Shown here: piece by piece, positions 6,467 to 13,690 of the stretch
Position numbering within the stretch: the stretch's first letter is position 1
How the letters are laid out: every line of letters begins with the position of its first letter
NCBI GenBank assembly: GCA_023258775.1
Contig: JALQWJ010000015.1
Span: 1-13,690, forward strand
Origin: Burkholderiaceae bacterium
GTDB lineage: Bacteria > Pseudomonadota > Gammaproteobacteria > Burkholderiales > Burkholderiaceae_E
Direction: 5' to 3'
Length of the DNA: 13,690 nucleotides
The notes under the pieces: generated by a model
Database searches by the model: none
What the model saw: only the letters and a program-made list of their open reading frames with translations
Told to the model about the DNA's origin: nothing
Made by a program: the position numbers and the translations under genes

Positions 6467-7708
6467 ATGAAAAAATGTTCGACAGCCCGCGGCGGTAGAC
6501 TTACTCGCCGACAAAGCGCTGGCTTGCTTTGTCGTTTGATCGTCTCCTCGCTTTTGACGAGCGGGCTGGCTGCCTGTTCGAAGTCAGGCGAGCCAAGCGA
6601 CCCAGCCCCGGCCGACAAAGCTAGCGTCGAAACATCGGGTAGCGCCAGCAAGCAACAAGCTGCGCAGTCCGAGGAAAAGCCCAGACCAGTGCGGACTATT
6701 GTCCTTGGGCAAGGCGCGGCAAAAGAGGCCGCGGCGATTTATCCCGGCGAGTTGCGCGCAAGACATGAAAGCCGACTTGGCTTTCGCGTGGCAGGCAAGC
6801 TTATTGCAAGGCAAGTGCAGGCGGGTGATCGCGTCATTGCAGGTCAAATACTGGCCCGTCTTGATCCAAGCGAGACCGCACCGCAGACCGCCGCTGCCAA
6901 GGCGCAATTGCTTGGTGCAGAGACCGATCTCAAGCTTGCCCTGGCTGATTTGCAACGCATGATCGACTTACGCGTTAAGGGCTTCGTAAGTGAAGCCCAA
7001 GTGGATCGGCAACGGTCCGCAGTCGACGCTGCCAAGGCAAGAATTGACGCTGCCCAGGCGCAACTTGCGTTAGCCGGCAACAGCGTCGAGTTTCAGGTTA
7101 TACGAGCCGATGCTTCCGGCGGTGTGGTTGGACTTGATGCCGAATTAGGTCAGGTGATTGCTGCTGGACAATCGGTTGTACGCGTGGCGCGTGATGGCGA
7201 ACGTGAAGCCCTGGTGTACCTGCCCGAGTCAAAGATGCCCGGGCTTGCGCTTGGGCAGGCATGGTCGGTTTGGTTAGCGAGCGACAACAAGCAGGCAGGG
7301 CGATTCCAGGCCTCGATTCGGGAGATTTCGCCGATCGCAGAGCCGGGTACGAGAACTTTTGCTGTTCGCCTTGCGCTGCGCGACGCCATGGCAGCCATGC
7401 CACTTGGCATCAGTTTGCAAGCGCAGGCAATTGGGCCATCGAAACAAAACACCGCAAATGAGCTCATCATGCCCACGACTGCGCTTTACTCGCGCGATGG
7501 GAAAACCTATGTTTGGAAAGTCGATGAGCCCTCGTCTACCGTCAAGCTCGTTGCAGTGAACGTTATTGGCTTCAGTGATCAGGGTGTTCGGTTGCTGGCT
7601 GCAAATGCTCAGGACTCAGTCACAGCCGTTTCGATCGGAGATCGCATCGTCACCGCAGGTGTGAACTTCCTGCGCGAAGGGCAGAAAATTCGCTGGACTG
7701 AGGTCTAA
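6467..7708 (+). CDS. RND efflux periplasmic adaptor (membrane-fusion lipoprotein)
   Basis: A 413-residue membrane-fusion protein that links an inner-membrane RND pump to an outer-membrane channel. The N-terminus is a lipoprotein signal: basic MKKCSTARGGRLTRRQ, a hydrophobic stretch, and lipobox LAAC with Cys37 as the lipidation site. A low-complexity linker (40-70) follows. The lipoyl-like half-motifs lie around 105-135 (GFRVAGKLIARQVQAGDRVI), an alpha-helical hairpin at 137-205, then beta-barrel and membrane-proximal domains. The ATG at 6467 is the only plausible start: the frame closes at 6428, with no ATG, GTG or TTG codon between. It has no clear Shine-Dalgarno, since TCTCCTCTCCC precedes it, and ATCTCC (6455-6460) can pair with GGAGAT (6406-6411). 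The permease follows after 3 nt. Confidence 0.95.
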   Translation: MKKCSTARGGRLTRRQSAGLLCRLIVSSLLTSGLAACSKSGEPSDPAPADKASVETSGSASKQQAAQSEEKPRPVRTIVLGQGAAKEAAAIYPGELRARHESRLGFRVAGKLIARQVQAGDRVIAGQILARLDPSETAPQTAAAKAQLLGAETDLKLALADLQRMIDLRVKGFVSEAQVDRQRSAVDAAKARIDAAQAQLALAGNSVEFQVIRADASGGVVGLDAELGQVIAAGQSVVRVARDGEREALVYLPESKMPGLALGQAWSVWLASDNKQAGRFQASIREISPIAEPGTRTFAVRLALRDAMAAMPLGISLQAQAIGPSKQNTANELIMPTTALYSRDGKTYVWKVDEPSSTVKLVAVNVIGFSDQGVRLLAANAQDSVTAVSIGDRIVTAGVNFLREGQKIRWTEV

Positions 7709-7711
7709 ACC

Positions 7712-10700
7712 ATGACGCCTCAAGCGCGCGCTTCGAGCGCTGGCTCGGTGTGGAATCTTTCGGCACTCGCAATACGCTGGCCACAGGTTAGCTTGTTTTT
7801 TATTGCGGTCGTGGCAATCGCTGGTGCCATGTCGTATTTCAAATTGGGTCAGCGCGAAGACCCTGACTTTACCTTTCGCGCAATGGTGATTCGGAGCATC
7901 TGGCCCGGTGCAAGCGCCGAGCAAACCGACCAGCAGGTGACCGATCGGATTGAAAAAAAGCTGCAAGAGATCCCCTATTTCAAATTTACACGAAGCTACT
8001 CGCGGGCGGGCGAATCGCTCATCATCCTCGAGTTGCTCGATACGGCGCCGGCAGCTGAGGTACCCCAGATCTGGTATCAGGTACGGAAAAAACTTGGCGA
8101 TTTAAAAGGTCAGCTGCCTGCTGACTTAATGGGTCCGTATTTCAACGACGAATTTGGTGACGTCTTTGGCTCGATTTGGGCCTTTACCGGTGATGGATTC
8201 AGCCCCGCTGAACTCAAGCGCCATGTCGAACAGGTGAGACAAAATCTTCTACGGATTCCTGATGTATCAAAAATTGAACTTATCGGTGTCCAGGACGAAA
8301 AGATTTATATCGAAGTTTCGAGTTCCAAGCTTGCAGCACTCGGTCTTGATCCTGCGCAGGTAATCGCCCAGTTACAAGCCCAGAACCTGATCTCCCCTTC
8401 CGGGGTTATTCACGGTGCAGCGCAATCCATCCCCTTGCGCATCAGTGGTGGATTTGAATCGGTTGAGTCTATTGCCAAGCTTTCTATCTTTGTGAACGGT
8501 AGAAGCATTTCGCTTTCAGATATCGCCCGGGTTCATCGCGGCTACCAGGATCCGCCGGTTTACACCATGCGCTACGGCGGTAAAGAAGCGATCGGACTTG
8601 CCGTATCGATGGTTCGGCGAGGTGACGTGCTCAAGCTTGGCAGCAATTTAGATGCCGCAATGGCCGGCATGCAGAACGATTGGCCAATTGGGATTCAAGC
8701 CGCCAAGGTCTCTGATCAACCGCGTCTGGTCAAAAAGGCTGTCGGCTTATTCATGCAATCCCTGCTTGAGGCTGTTGCGATCGTACTCGCCGTTAGTTTT
8801 TTAAGTTTGGGCTTGCGCGCCGGGGGTGTGGTTGCCCTCACAATTCCGCTTGTGCTGGCTGCTACCTTTTTAGGCATGGCCTGGTTTGGCATTGACCTGC
8901 ATCGGGTATCGACAGGCGCATTAATTATTGCCCTGGGCCTTTTGGTCGACGATGCCATGATCGTGGTGGAAATGATGGCGAGGAAAATCGAAGAGGGTTT
9001 TGATCGCTTTGCTGCTGCCACCTATGCTTATCAGCATACCGCCTTCCCAATGCTTACAGGAACGCTGATTACGGCAGCCGGATTCTTGCCGATAGCAACG
9101 GCAAAGTCCTCGACCGGTGAATACACGTTTGCGATTTTCGCGGTCGTCACGCTTGCACTTTTGGTCTCTTGGGTCGTCGCGGTGCTGGCAACGCCCTTTT
9201 TGGGTTATTACTTGCTGAAATCAAAGCGTCAATCCTCCGCTGAGTCGAGATCGCCTAGCCAGCCTGAGGGATCTTCGGCGGCCAAACATGACGCTGAGGT
9301 TTTCGATAGTCCCTTTTATCAGCGATTACGTCGCTTGATTCACGGATGCATGCGTCATGCGAATCTGACCATCGCCCTTACTGTGCTGAGTTTTATACTC
9401 GGTATTGTCGGTATGGCTGCAACCGAGAAGCAATTCTTCCCTTCTTCTGATCGCGCTGAGTTATTGGTTGAGATGTGGCTTCCAGAAGGTTCGAGTCTGA
9501 AGGCCACTGAAGTTGAGGCCCAACGTCTGGAAAAACAATTGCTCGCCGACAAATCGGTTTCAACCTTTGTTAGCTATATCGGCAATGGATCGCCGCGTTA
9601 TTATTTATCGCTTGATCAACAACTTTTTCGGCCCAACTTTGCTCAGTTCGTGATTTTGACCCATGATGTGGCAAGTCGCGATCAGGTTTTGCTACGCTTG
9701 AGAAAGCATTTGGCCGAGGACTTTCCTGCGGTTCGCGCCAGGGTTTTTCGAACGCCGCTTGGCCCTCCCGTGGCCTACCCGATCCAGTTTCGGGTGATGG
9801 GGCCTGATCCCGCGCGTTTGAAAACCATTGCGGCCCAGGTCGCCGAGCAAGTTCGCGCCAACCCTAACACCGTAGAAACCCATCTTGACTGGGGAGATCA
9901 AAGCCCGGTGTTGCGTGTTGAAGTCGATCAGGATAAGGCACGCGCCGCTGGTGTTTCAACGGCGCAGATTCGTCGGGCTGTATCGAGCGCGCTCAATGGC
10001 GCAGCGGTTGGTCAATATCGGGAAAACGATCAGTTGATTGATATTGTTTTAAGGTCGACACCCGATGAGCGTGAGCAACTTGATCGGATTACATCGATAC
10101 AAGTTTCCAATTCTTTTGGAAAGTCAGTCCCGCTCGAGCAGCTTGCACGTATTGAGTTGGCGATGGAAGAGCCTATCTACTGGCGAAGAAGTCGGATGCC
10201 CACGCTAACCGTTCGTGCCGATATGGTCGATGGTATTCAAGCGCCTGATCTAGCCATGGCGATCGATGCAAAGCTTGGATCAATTAGAGCGAAGCTTCCA
10301 AGCGATTATCGGGTTGAGATTGGCGGTCCATTCGAAGATAACCTAGCCGCCCAAGCCTCGATCAACGCAGGCATGCCGATGATGCTTGCAATTGTCTGCG
10401 CTCTGCTCATGCTCCAGTTGAGAACAATGGGCTTAAGCTTGCTTGTCTTATTTACCGCACCGCTTGGCATTGTTGGTGTTGCTGCAGCATTGTTGATTTT
10501 TTCAAAGCCATTCGGTTTTGTTGCCATGCTGGGTACCATTGCCCTAGGGGGCATGATCATGCGTAACACCGTGATTTTGGTCGAGCAAATCCGCATTGAC
10601 AGAGAACAGGGCGCGCATCCCTGGCAGGCAGTGTGTGAGTCGGCAGTAAGGCGATTTCGACCGATTGCGCTCACGGCGGCAGCAGCAATTCTCGCCATGA

Positions 10701-10837
10701 TTCCCTTGTCGCGCGATGTGCTTTGGGGGCCAATGGCGCTCGCAATCATGGGCGGCCTGTTAGTGGCCACCGTGCTGACCTTACTGGTCGTCCCAGCCTT
10801 ATACGTGCGCTTTTACCGTGTCAAGGCACCGACTTGA
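7712..10837 (+). CDS. RND efflux permease (AcrB-like)
   Basis: A 1041-residue resistance-nodulation-division pump, normal length for the hydrophobe/amphiphile exporters. It shows the expected duplicated layout: TM1 near 22-42, a large periplasmic loop to about 340, TM2-6 (about 345-503), a cytoplasmic linker rich in Ser, Glu and Lys (504-535), TM7 near 552-570, a second periplasmic loop, and TM8-12 (about 888-1034). The TM4 proton-relay pair is present as D413-D414 in GLLVDDAMIVVE. In TM10 the residue matching AcrB Lys940 is Arg951 (GGMIMRNTVILVEQ), and Thr988 fits the conserved TM11 threonine. GAGG near the adaptor's stop gives a good ribosome site. Substrate is unknown. No outer-membrane channel gene follows, so a TolC/OprM-type protein from elsewhere must complete the pump. 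Confidence 0.96.
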   Translation: MTPQARASSAGSVWNLSALAIRWPQVSLFFIAVVAIAGAMSYFKLGQREDPDFTFRAMVIRSIWPGASAEQTDQQVTDRIEKKLQEIPYFKFTRSYSRAGESLIILELLDTAPAAEVPQIWYQVRKKLGDLKGQLPADLMGPYFNDEFGDVFGSIWAFTGDGFSPAELKRHVEQVRQNLLRIPDVSKIELIGVQDEKIYIEVSSSKLAALGLDPAQVIAQLQAQNLISPSGVIHGAAQSIPLRISGGFESVESIAKLSIFVNGRSISLSDIARVHRGYQDPPVYTMRYGGKEAIGLAVSMVRRGDVLKLGSNLDAAMAGMQNDWPIGIQAAKVSDQPRLVKKAVGLFMQSLLEAVAIVLAVSFLSLGLRAGGVVALTIPLVLAATFLGMAWFGIDLHRVSTGALIIALGLLVDDAMIVVEMMARKIEEGFDRFAAATYAYQHTAFPMLTGTLITAAGFLPIATAKSSTGEYTFAIFAVVTLALLVSWVVAVLATPFLGYYLLKSKRQSSAESRSPSQPEGSSAAKHDAEVFDSPFYQRLRRLIHGCMRHANLTIALTVLSFILGIVGMAATEKQFFPSSDRAELLVEMWLPEGSSLKATEVEAQRLEKQLLADKSVSTFVSYIGNGSPRYYLSLDQQLFRPNFAQFVILTHDVASRDQVLLRLRKHLAEDFPAVRARVFRTPLGPPVAYPIQFRVMGPDPARLKTIAAQVAEQVRANPNTVETHLDWGDQSPVLRVEVDQDKARAAGVSTAQIRRAVSSALNGAAVGQYRENDQLIDIVLRSTPDEREQLDRITSIQVSNSFGKSVPLEQLARIELAMEEPIYWRRSRMPTLTVRADMVDGIQAPDLAMAIDAKLGSIRAKLPSDYRVEIGGPFEDNLAAQASINAGMPMMLAIVCALLMLQLRTMGLSLLVLFTAPLGIVGVAAALLIFSKPFGFVAMLGTIALGGMIMRNTVILVEQIRIDREQGAHPWQAVCESAVRRFRPIALTAAAAILAMIPLSRDVLWGPMALAIMGGLLVATVLTLLVVPALYVRFYRVKAPT

Positions 10838-10862
10838 GTCGCTTAATACTCAGCTAACGAAA

Positions 10863-11603
10863 CTAAGATTTTTGTGTTTTGAACAAGCCAGGGTCGAGCA
10901 GTCGCCGATAGTCGTTGACGACGCCGCGATAACATTCACAGGAGCGCTGTTCAAGCCCTTTGCGATCGATGATTTCGAGTCGTCCTCGGCTATATTGGAT
11001 GACCCCTGCCTCTTGTAAGGCTGCGGCGACCGTGCTGATGCCTTCACGCCTGACGCTCAAGCGCTCGGCCATGATTTGATGGGTAAGTTGTAAAACAGGC
11101 TGATCAACACGATCTAGAATTTGTAACAACCATCGGCATAAGCGTTGCTCAAGCTGGTGGTGATGGGCACAACCCGTCATCCGGCTCGCTTGCGCAAGAA
11201 TCGCCTGCGTATAGCGCCAAAACAAGGTCTGATTGTGCAGATCGAATCGCAACAATTCCGTCCGCATCGTTGTAGCGTCTAGGGTATAGCCGCCCCCAGC
11301 GACTTTTACAATCGCAGCGTTGATCGATTGACTTGCGCCGAGGGCAAGCGGGAATCCAACAAATCCCTCCCGGCCAACGGTGGCTGTTTCAACGGTCTCG
11401 CCGTCTTCGAGCGTCATCACCATTGAGAAAACACCGGCAACCGGAAAAAGCGCATGAGTGATTTGGTCACCCTGGGCGTAAAAAGGCCAACCGACTCGGA
11501 AATCAATCCAGCGAAGCTTAGACTGCCAGCGCTCAAAGCAATCTTCGGTGACACGACGCAACAGCAGATTCGTCTTGGGAGACGGACGATCCCGATAGGG
11601 CAT
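10863..11603 (-). CDS. Crp/Fnr-family transcriptional regulator
   Basis: A 246-residue regulator with an N-terminal cyclic-nucleotide-binding-type beta-roll (about 15-125, including the GDQITHALFPVAGVFSMV and GREGFVGFPLALG segments), a dimerisation helix (HHHQLEQRLCRWLLQ, 147-161) and a C-terminal winged helix (LTHQIMAERLSVRREGISTV, 172-191, then AGVIQYSRGRLEI). The tail CECYRGVVNDYRRLL is typical of a Burkholderiales/Rhizobiales subgroup. The FNR-type cysteine cluster and the CRP cAMP-contact pattern are not seen, so neither oxygen sensing nor cAMP can be assumed. Its ATG at 11603 is the most upstream possible; the Shine-Dalgarno is weak. It is convergent with the RND permease, 25 bp apart. 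A palindrome at 11624-11636 upstream may be its own operator. Confidence 0.93.
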   Translation of the reverse strand: MPYRDRPSPKTNLLLRRVTEDCFERWQSKLRWIDFRVGWPFYAQGDQITHALFPVAGVFSMVMTLEDGETVETATVGREGFVGFPLALGASQSINAAIVKVAGGGYTLDATTMRTELLRFDLHNQTLFWRYTQAILAQASRMTGCAHHHQLEQRLCRWLLQILDRVDQPVLQLTHQIMAERLSVRREGISTVAAALQEAGVIQYSRGRLEIIDRKGLEQRSCECYRGVVNDYRRLLDPGLFKTQKS

Positions 11604-11623
11604 ACAAACACACTAAGGAAGTT

Positions 11624-11636
11624 CGGCAAATTGCCG
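11624..11636. promoter_or_regulatory. Palindrome upstream of the Crp/Fnr-type gene
   Basis: CGGCAA-A-TTGCCG is a perfect 6-bp inverted repeat around one central base, 20 bp upstream of the regulator's start. Its place between the upstream terminator hairpin and the start codon suits an operator, for example for autoregulation. It does not match the usual FNR or CRP consensus. Function is inferred from position and symmetry. Confidence 0.35.
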
Positions 11637-11649
11637 CCTGAAAACCAAG

Positions 11650-11677
11650 TAGGGCGACCTCAACGCGGGTCGCCCTA
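11650..11677 (-). terminator. Rho-independent terminator after the MarR-type gene
   Basis: TAGGGCGACC (11650-11659) and GGTCGCCCTA (11668-11677) form a perfect 10-bp GC-rich stem with an 8-nt loop. On the minus strand the stem begins 18 nt after the MarR-type stop and is followed by CTTGGTTTTC, a modest T-rich tail. It should separate that gene from the Crp-type gene downstream. The tail is short, so efficiency may be partial. Confidence 0.7.
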
Positions 11678-11695
11678 TGCGACAGTATCGAAGGC

Positions 11696-12061
11696 TTAAA
11701 CGGCCTTAACGGCTTGCATCATTGCTTTTGATGCAGCAGAGAAGTAAGCCAAAGCGCGCTTGGTTGGCGCAATCATTCGCTTTCTGGTGTCTGTCGCTGA
11801 TTCTTCAAAACTCACAAGATCTGCATCCTTGAGTTGGTGTAAGCGCTTATGAATTGTTGCAGGTGAAGCAACATCACGCATTTGCATCAATTGCCGAACC
11901 GACATGGACTCTCCGTCATGCCAGTGACGGCCAATCAGCACGAGTAATGCCAAATGATCTGGCGATAATTCGTCAAGACCTTGTGATGTTGTCGCCTTTT
12001 GAAGCAACGATTGGTAGTGGAAATAAAGGTCAACCTGGTTTTGATTCGACTTTGTGGCCAT
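11696..12061 (-). CDS. MarR-like winged-helix transcriptional regulator
   Basis: A 121-residue regulator with a single winged helix-turn-helix. The DNA-binding part spans about 33-105: an H1-like helix (SPDHLALLVLIGRHW), MSVRQLMQM, the recognition helix SPATIHKRLHQLKDADLV (67-84), and a wing rich in charged residues (ESATDTRKRMIAPTKRA, 87-103). This is the MarR pattern, though the flanking helices are short for MarR (about 140 residues is usual). The ATG at 12061 is chosen because AGAGGAGG lies 8 nt upstream; the frame is open 81 nt further but with no ribosome site. The gene has its own terminator downstream and a long untranslated stretch upstream holding a candidate promoter and repeats, so it is probably transcribed alone. 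Ligand and targets are unknown. Confidence 0.88.
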   Translation of the reverse strand: MATKSNQNQVDLYFHYQSLLQKATTSQGLDELSPDHLALLVLIGRHWHDGESMSVRQLMQMRDVASPATIHKRLHQLKDADLVSFEESATDTRKRMIAPTKRALAYFSAASKAMMQAVKAV

Positions 12062-12120
12062 GGGACGGGCCTCCTCTTTGGGAAGGGTCAAGGGCAAGCA
12101 ATAAAAGCATCGTACAAAGG

Positions 12121-12156
12121 ACAAACAGTGGTCTGCAAACAAACAGCGGTCAGCAA
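12121..12156. repeat. Two tandem 18-bp repeats upstream of the MarR-type gene
   Basis: ACAAACAGTGGTCTGCAA (12121-12138) is followed directly by ACAAACAGCGGTCAGCAA (12139-12156); the two copies agree at 16 of 18 positions. A degenerate continuation, ending in another ACAAACAAGCG at about 12175-12185, extends the ACAAACA theme. The block lies 60-95 bp upstream of the regulator's start. It may be a pair of binding sites or simple low-complexity sequence. Confidence 0.6.
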
Positions 12157-12265
12157 ACTACGGACACTCAACAGACAAACAAGCGTTTAGCAAGCATGAA
12201 AACACCCAAACGAACCGTACAGGAATCTTAACGGATTTACTTCAAAGACTATAACGCCCGACGAG

Positions 12266-12294
12266 ATTATGTGCGACAACGCACAGTAAGTCTA
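12266..12294 (-). promoter_or_regulatory. Candidate promoter with operator palindrome for the MarR-type gene
   Basis: On the minus strand TAGACT (12294-12289) and CATAAT (12271-12266) stand 17 bp apart, matching the sigma-70 consensus at 4 of 6 and 5 of 6 positions. The perfect palindrome TGTGCG-TTGT-CGCACA (12285-12270) fills the spacer and touches the -10, a usual place for a repressor site. The resulting leader would be about 200 nt and would carry the 18-bp repeats. The other parts of the 342-bp gap (12062-12403) hold no gene I can support; TTGCGAT occurs twice, at 12324 and 12340, with no clear role. Confidence 0.38.
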
Positions 12295-12403
12295 GTCGCA
12301 TTCAGACAGTCTTGTTAAATTTGTTGCGATTTCGCCCTTTTGCGATACCTAAATCAACGATTGGATCGCACGATTTCGCGCTTATTCGCGTGGACGGGTT
12401 AGG

Positions 12404-12871
12404 CTAGCCACCAATCAGGGGAGGTGGCTGCTTGGGCCAGGAGGGCTTGGTCCAGTCCATTTTCCCTTTGATTTTCGACTGGGTGGCTAGTAGCTGCGCA
12501 CCGCGTTCCGTTGGGTGAATCTGGTTTCGCTGCTTTTCTTCGATCACCATCAGATGATCCTTGTAGAGGCGCGCGAGCTCGCGCATGGCGTCTGCCGGCT
12601 TGGCTTTTGCTGGAAGTAGCCAAAACACTTGCTCGGCGTCGATTCCAGCGCGTAGCTTTCTCAACTCGGCTAAAGCCTCGTTATCGAGGGTCTGGCTCGG
12701 CAAATCGTAGGTGCCCAAGCTAATAACAACGGTTTTGGCGGCAAACTTCACGCCGTTTTCGCGTATCCAGCGATCGGTAGCTGTGTTCGCCTGGGTTTTT
12801 AAGATGCATTCGGGGCGAAACTGCTTAATTCCCTCGCCGATTTCATCACCAAGAATGAGACAGTCCATCAT
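12404..12871 (-). CDS. SGNH/GDSL-hydrolase-like protein lacking catalytic residues
   Basis: A 155-residue protein that follows the outline of a small SGNH hydrolase (esterase/lipase fold). Block I appears as CLILGDEIGEGI (4-15), where the nucleophile Ser of GDS is Glu10; block II as ANTATDRW (28-35); block III as ISLGTYD (50-56), with Tyr55 where GxND has Asn; and block V as NQIHPTERGAQLLA (116-129), with Asn116 where the catalytic Asp is expected and His119 kept. Ordinary hydrolysis therefore looks unlikely. No signal peptide is seen. The start is ATG at 12871 or the next codon at 12868; AAAGG is 4 or 7 nt upstream, so the second fits better. The proline-rich tail (PSWPKQPPPLIGG) is unusual. 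It lies 77 bp after the Bug-type gene in the same direction. The fold assignment comes from motif order only. Confidence 0.7.
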   Translation of the reverse strand: MMDCLILGDEIGEGIKQFRPECILKTQANTATDRWIRENGVKFAAKTVVISLGTYDLPSQTLDNEALAELRKLRAGIDAEQVFWLLPAKAKPADAMRELARLYKDHLMVIEEKQRNQIHPTERGAQLLATQSKIKGKMDWTKPSWPKQPPPLIGG

Positions 12872-12948
12872 CGTGCCTTTGATTTCAACAATAGCGAGTT
12901 TTCAAAAAATTTCTTCAAAGCGGTTCAATCATCGTCAGACCCGGGTCC

Positions 12949-13690
12949 TTAATCGACTTTTCCAATTCGGCGCACAACCTCAGCGAGCAATTTGGCATCG
13001 TTGGCCCAAAACTGTGCGAACTCCGGCGCATCCAGGTATTGAATCGGGCTTCCCGCCGTCGTTATTGTAGTTTGAACCTTGGGATCGTTGACGGCTTGCT
13101 TGGCAGCCTGCCTTAATTGATCGATGACGGCTGCAGGTGTACCGCTGGGAACAAAAATCCCAGACCATTGTGAAAATTGGATCGGTATGCCGAGTTGTTC
13201 GAGGCTGGGAACCTCCGGCAGGCTTTGAAGCGGCTCCTTACCCCAGTGCGCCAGTACACGAATTTTGCCTGTCTTCACATGAGACAAAATCGAAGCGGGC
13301 CCGGTGGCAACCAGATCGATTTCCCCACCTAAGACGCCAAGGACAGCAGGCCCAGCACCTTTATAGGGAACATGGGTGATCTTGAGTTCACGGGAGAGCT
13401 TGAGCATTTCCATTGGCACATGCATGGTGCCGTAGTTTCCCGAAGATCCGTAGTTAAGTTTGCCTTGATGGGACTTAACATAGCGCTCGAATTCGCCATA
13501 GGTTTTGTAAGGCGCGTCGGCACGAACTGCCAAGACCGTCGGGTCTGCGGTAATCCGTGCAATTGGCGCGAGTTGCTGCAAGCTAAATGACGCCGGTCGG
13601 CCGAGTACCTCGTCAGCAACGGGAATTGTTGAAATGGAAACAAGTCCCATTAGCAGCGTGTAGCCATCAGGTTTTGACCGTGCAACATGC
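12949..13690 (-). CDS. Bug/TctC-family periplasmic solute-binding protein (5' end outside window)
   Basis: The last 246 residues of a tripartite tricarboxylate transporter receptor of the Bug family, a large family in Bordetella, Cupriavidus and relatives. The frame is open to the right edge, where it reads VARSKPDGYTLLMG, the family's PDGYTLL motif; the ATG at 13650 is internal, and the signal peptide is beyond the edge. Further signs are the domain containing ITADPTVLAVRADAPYKT, LNYGSSGNYGTMHVPMEMLK, THVPYKGAGPAVLGVLGGEI, GKIRVLAHWGKEPLQSLPEV and WSGIFVPSGTPAAVIDQL. These proteins bind carboxylates in the periplasm. No TctA/TctB membrane genes are visible, as is common for orphan Bug genes. 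Ligand unknown. Confidence 0.95.
   Translation of the reverse strand, partial: HVARSKPDGYTLLMGLVSISTIPVADEVLGRPASFSLQQLAPIARITADPTVLAVRADAPYKTYGEFERYVKSHQGKLNYGSSGNYGTMHVPMEMLKLSRELKITHVPYKGAGPAVLGVLGGEIDLVATGPASILSHVKTGKIRVLAHWGKEPLQSLPEVPSLEQLGIPIQFSQWSGIFVPSGTPAAVIDQLRQAAKQAVNDPKVQTTITTAGSPIQYLDAPEFAQFWANDAKLLAEVVRRIGKVD

Noticed and set aside
10306..10770. Open frame of 154 codons on the minus strand inside the permease gene
   Set aside because: It is a shadow of the permease coding strand with no ribosome site or recognisable product.
12399..12623. Possible small minus-strand gene in another frame within the SGNH-like gene
   Set aside because: Its translation has no family-like features, and the SGNH motifs in the overlapping frame explain the region.
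12938..12947. Palindrome GACCCGGGTC just after the Bug-type gene, considered as a terminator
   Set aside because: It has no loop and no T-run; likely a chance short palindrome.

Overview
The window looks like an ordinary chromosomal stretch from a betaproteobacterium of the order Burkholderiales, perhaps Alcaligenaceae-like. This is inferred from gene content: a Bug/TctC-type solute-binding protein, a CaiB/BaiF CoA-transferase beside a LysR gene, an RND efflux pair, the short HPF/RaiA-type protein and the Crp subfamily all fit that group. GC content appears moderate. No rRNA, tRNA, transposase, phage gene or CRISPR array was seen.

Layout, left to right. (1) The C-terminal part of a TonB-dependent outer-membrane receptor enters from the left edge. 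(2) A small tandem-CBS protein follows, with its own ribosome binding site. (3) A class II glutamine amidotransferase lies on the minus strand, divergent from a 293-residue protein of unknown function. (4) A family III CoA-transferase overlaps by 4 bp a LysR regulator that resembles NhaR. (5) A 123-residue HPF/RaiA-like ribosome-associated protein has a leader that appears able to pair with its own Shine-Dalgarno sequence. (6) A two-gene RND operon encodes a lipoprotein membrane-fusion protein and a 1041-residue permease, with no outer-membrane channel gene next to it. (7) Everything beyond is on the minus strand: a Crp/Fnr-type regulator (convergent to the pump), a MarR/winged-helix regulator, a degenerate SGNH-hydrolase-like protein, and a Bug-type periplasmic binding protein running off the right edge.

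The genes do not form one pathway. The clear functional units are the RND adaptor plus permease and the CoA-transferase plus LysR pair. I found no convincing new multi-gene system. The points most worth a second look are local: the self-complementary leader of the HPF-like gene, the SGNH-like protein that has lost its catalytic Ser and Asp, the palindrome inside a candidate MarR promoter with an 18-bp tandem repeat downstream of it, and inverted repeats upstream of the pump operon and the Crp-type gene.
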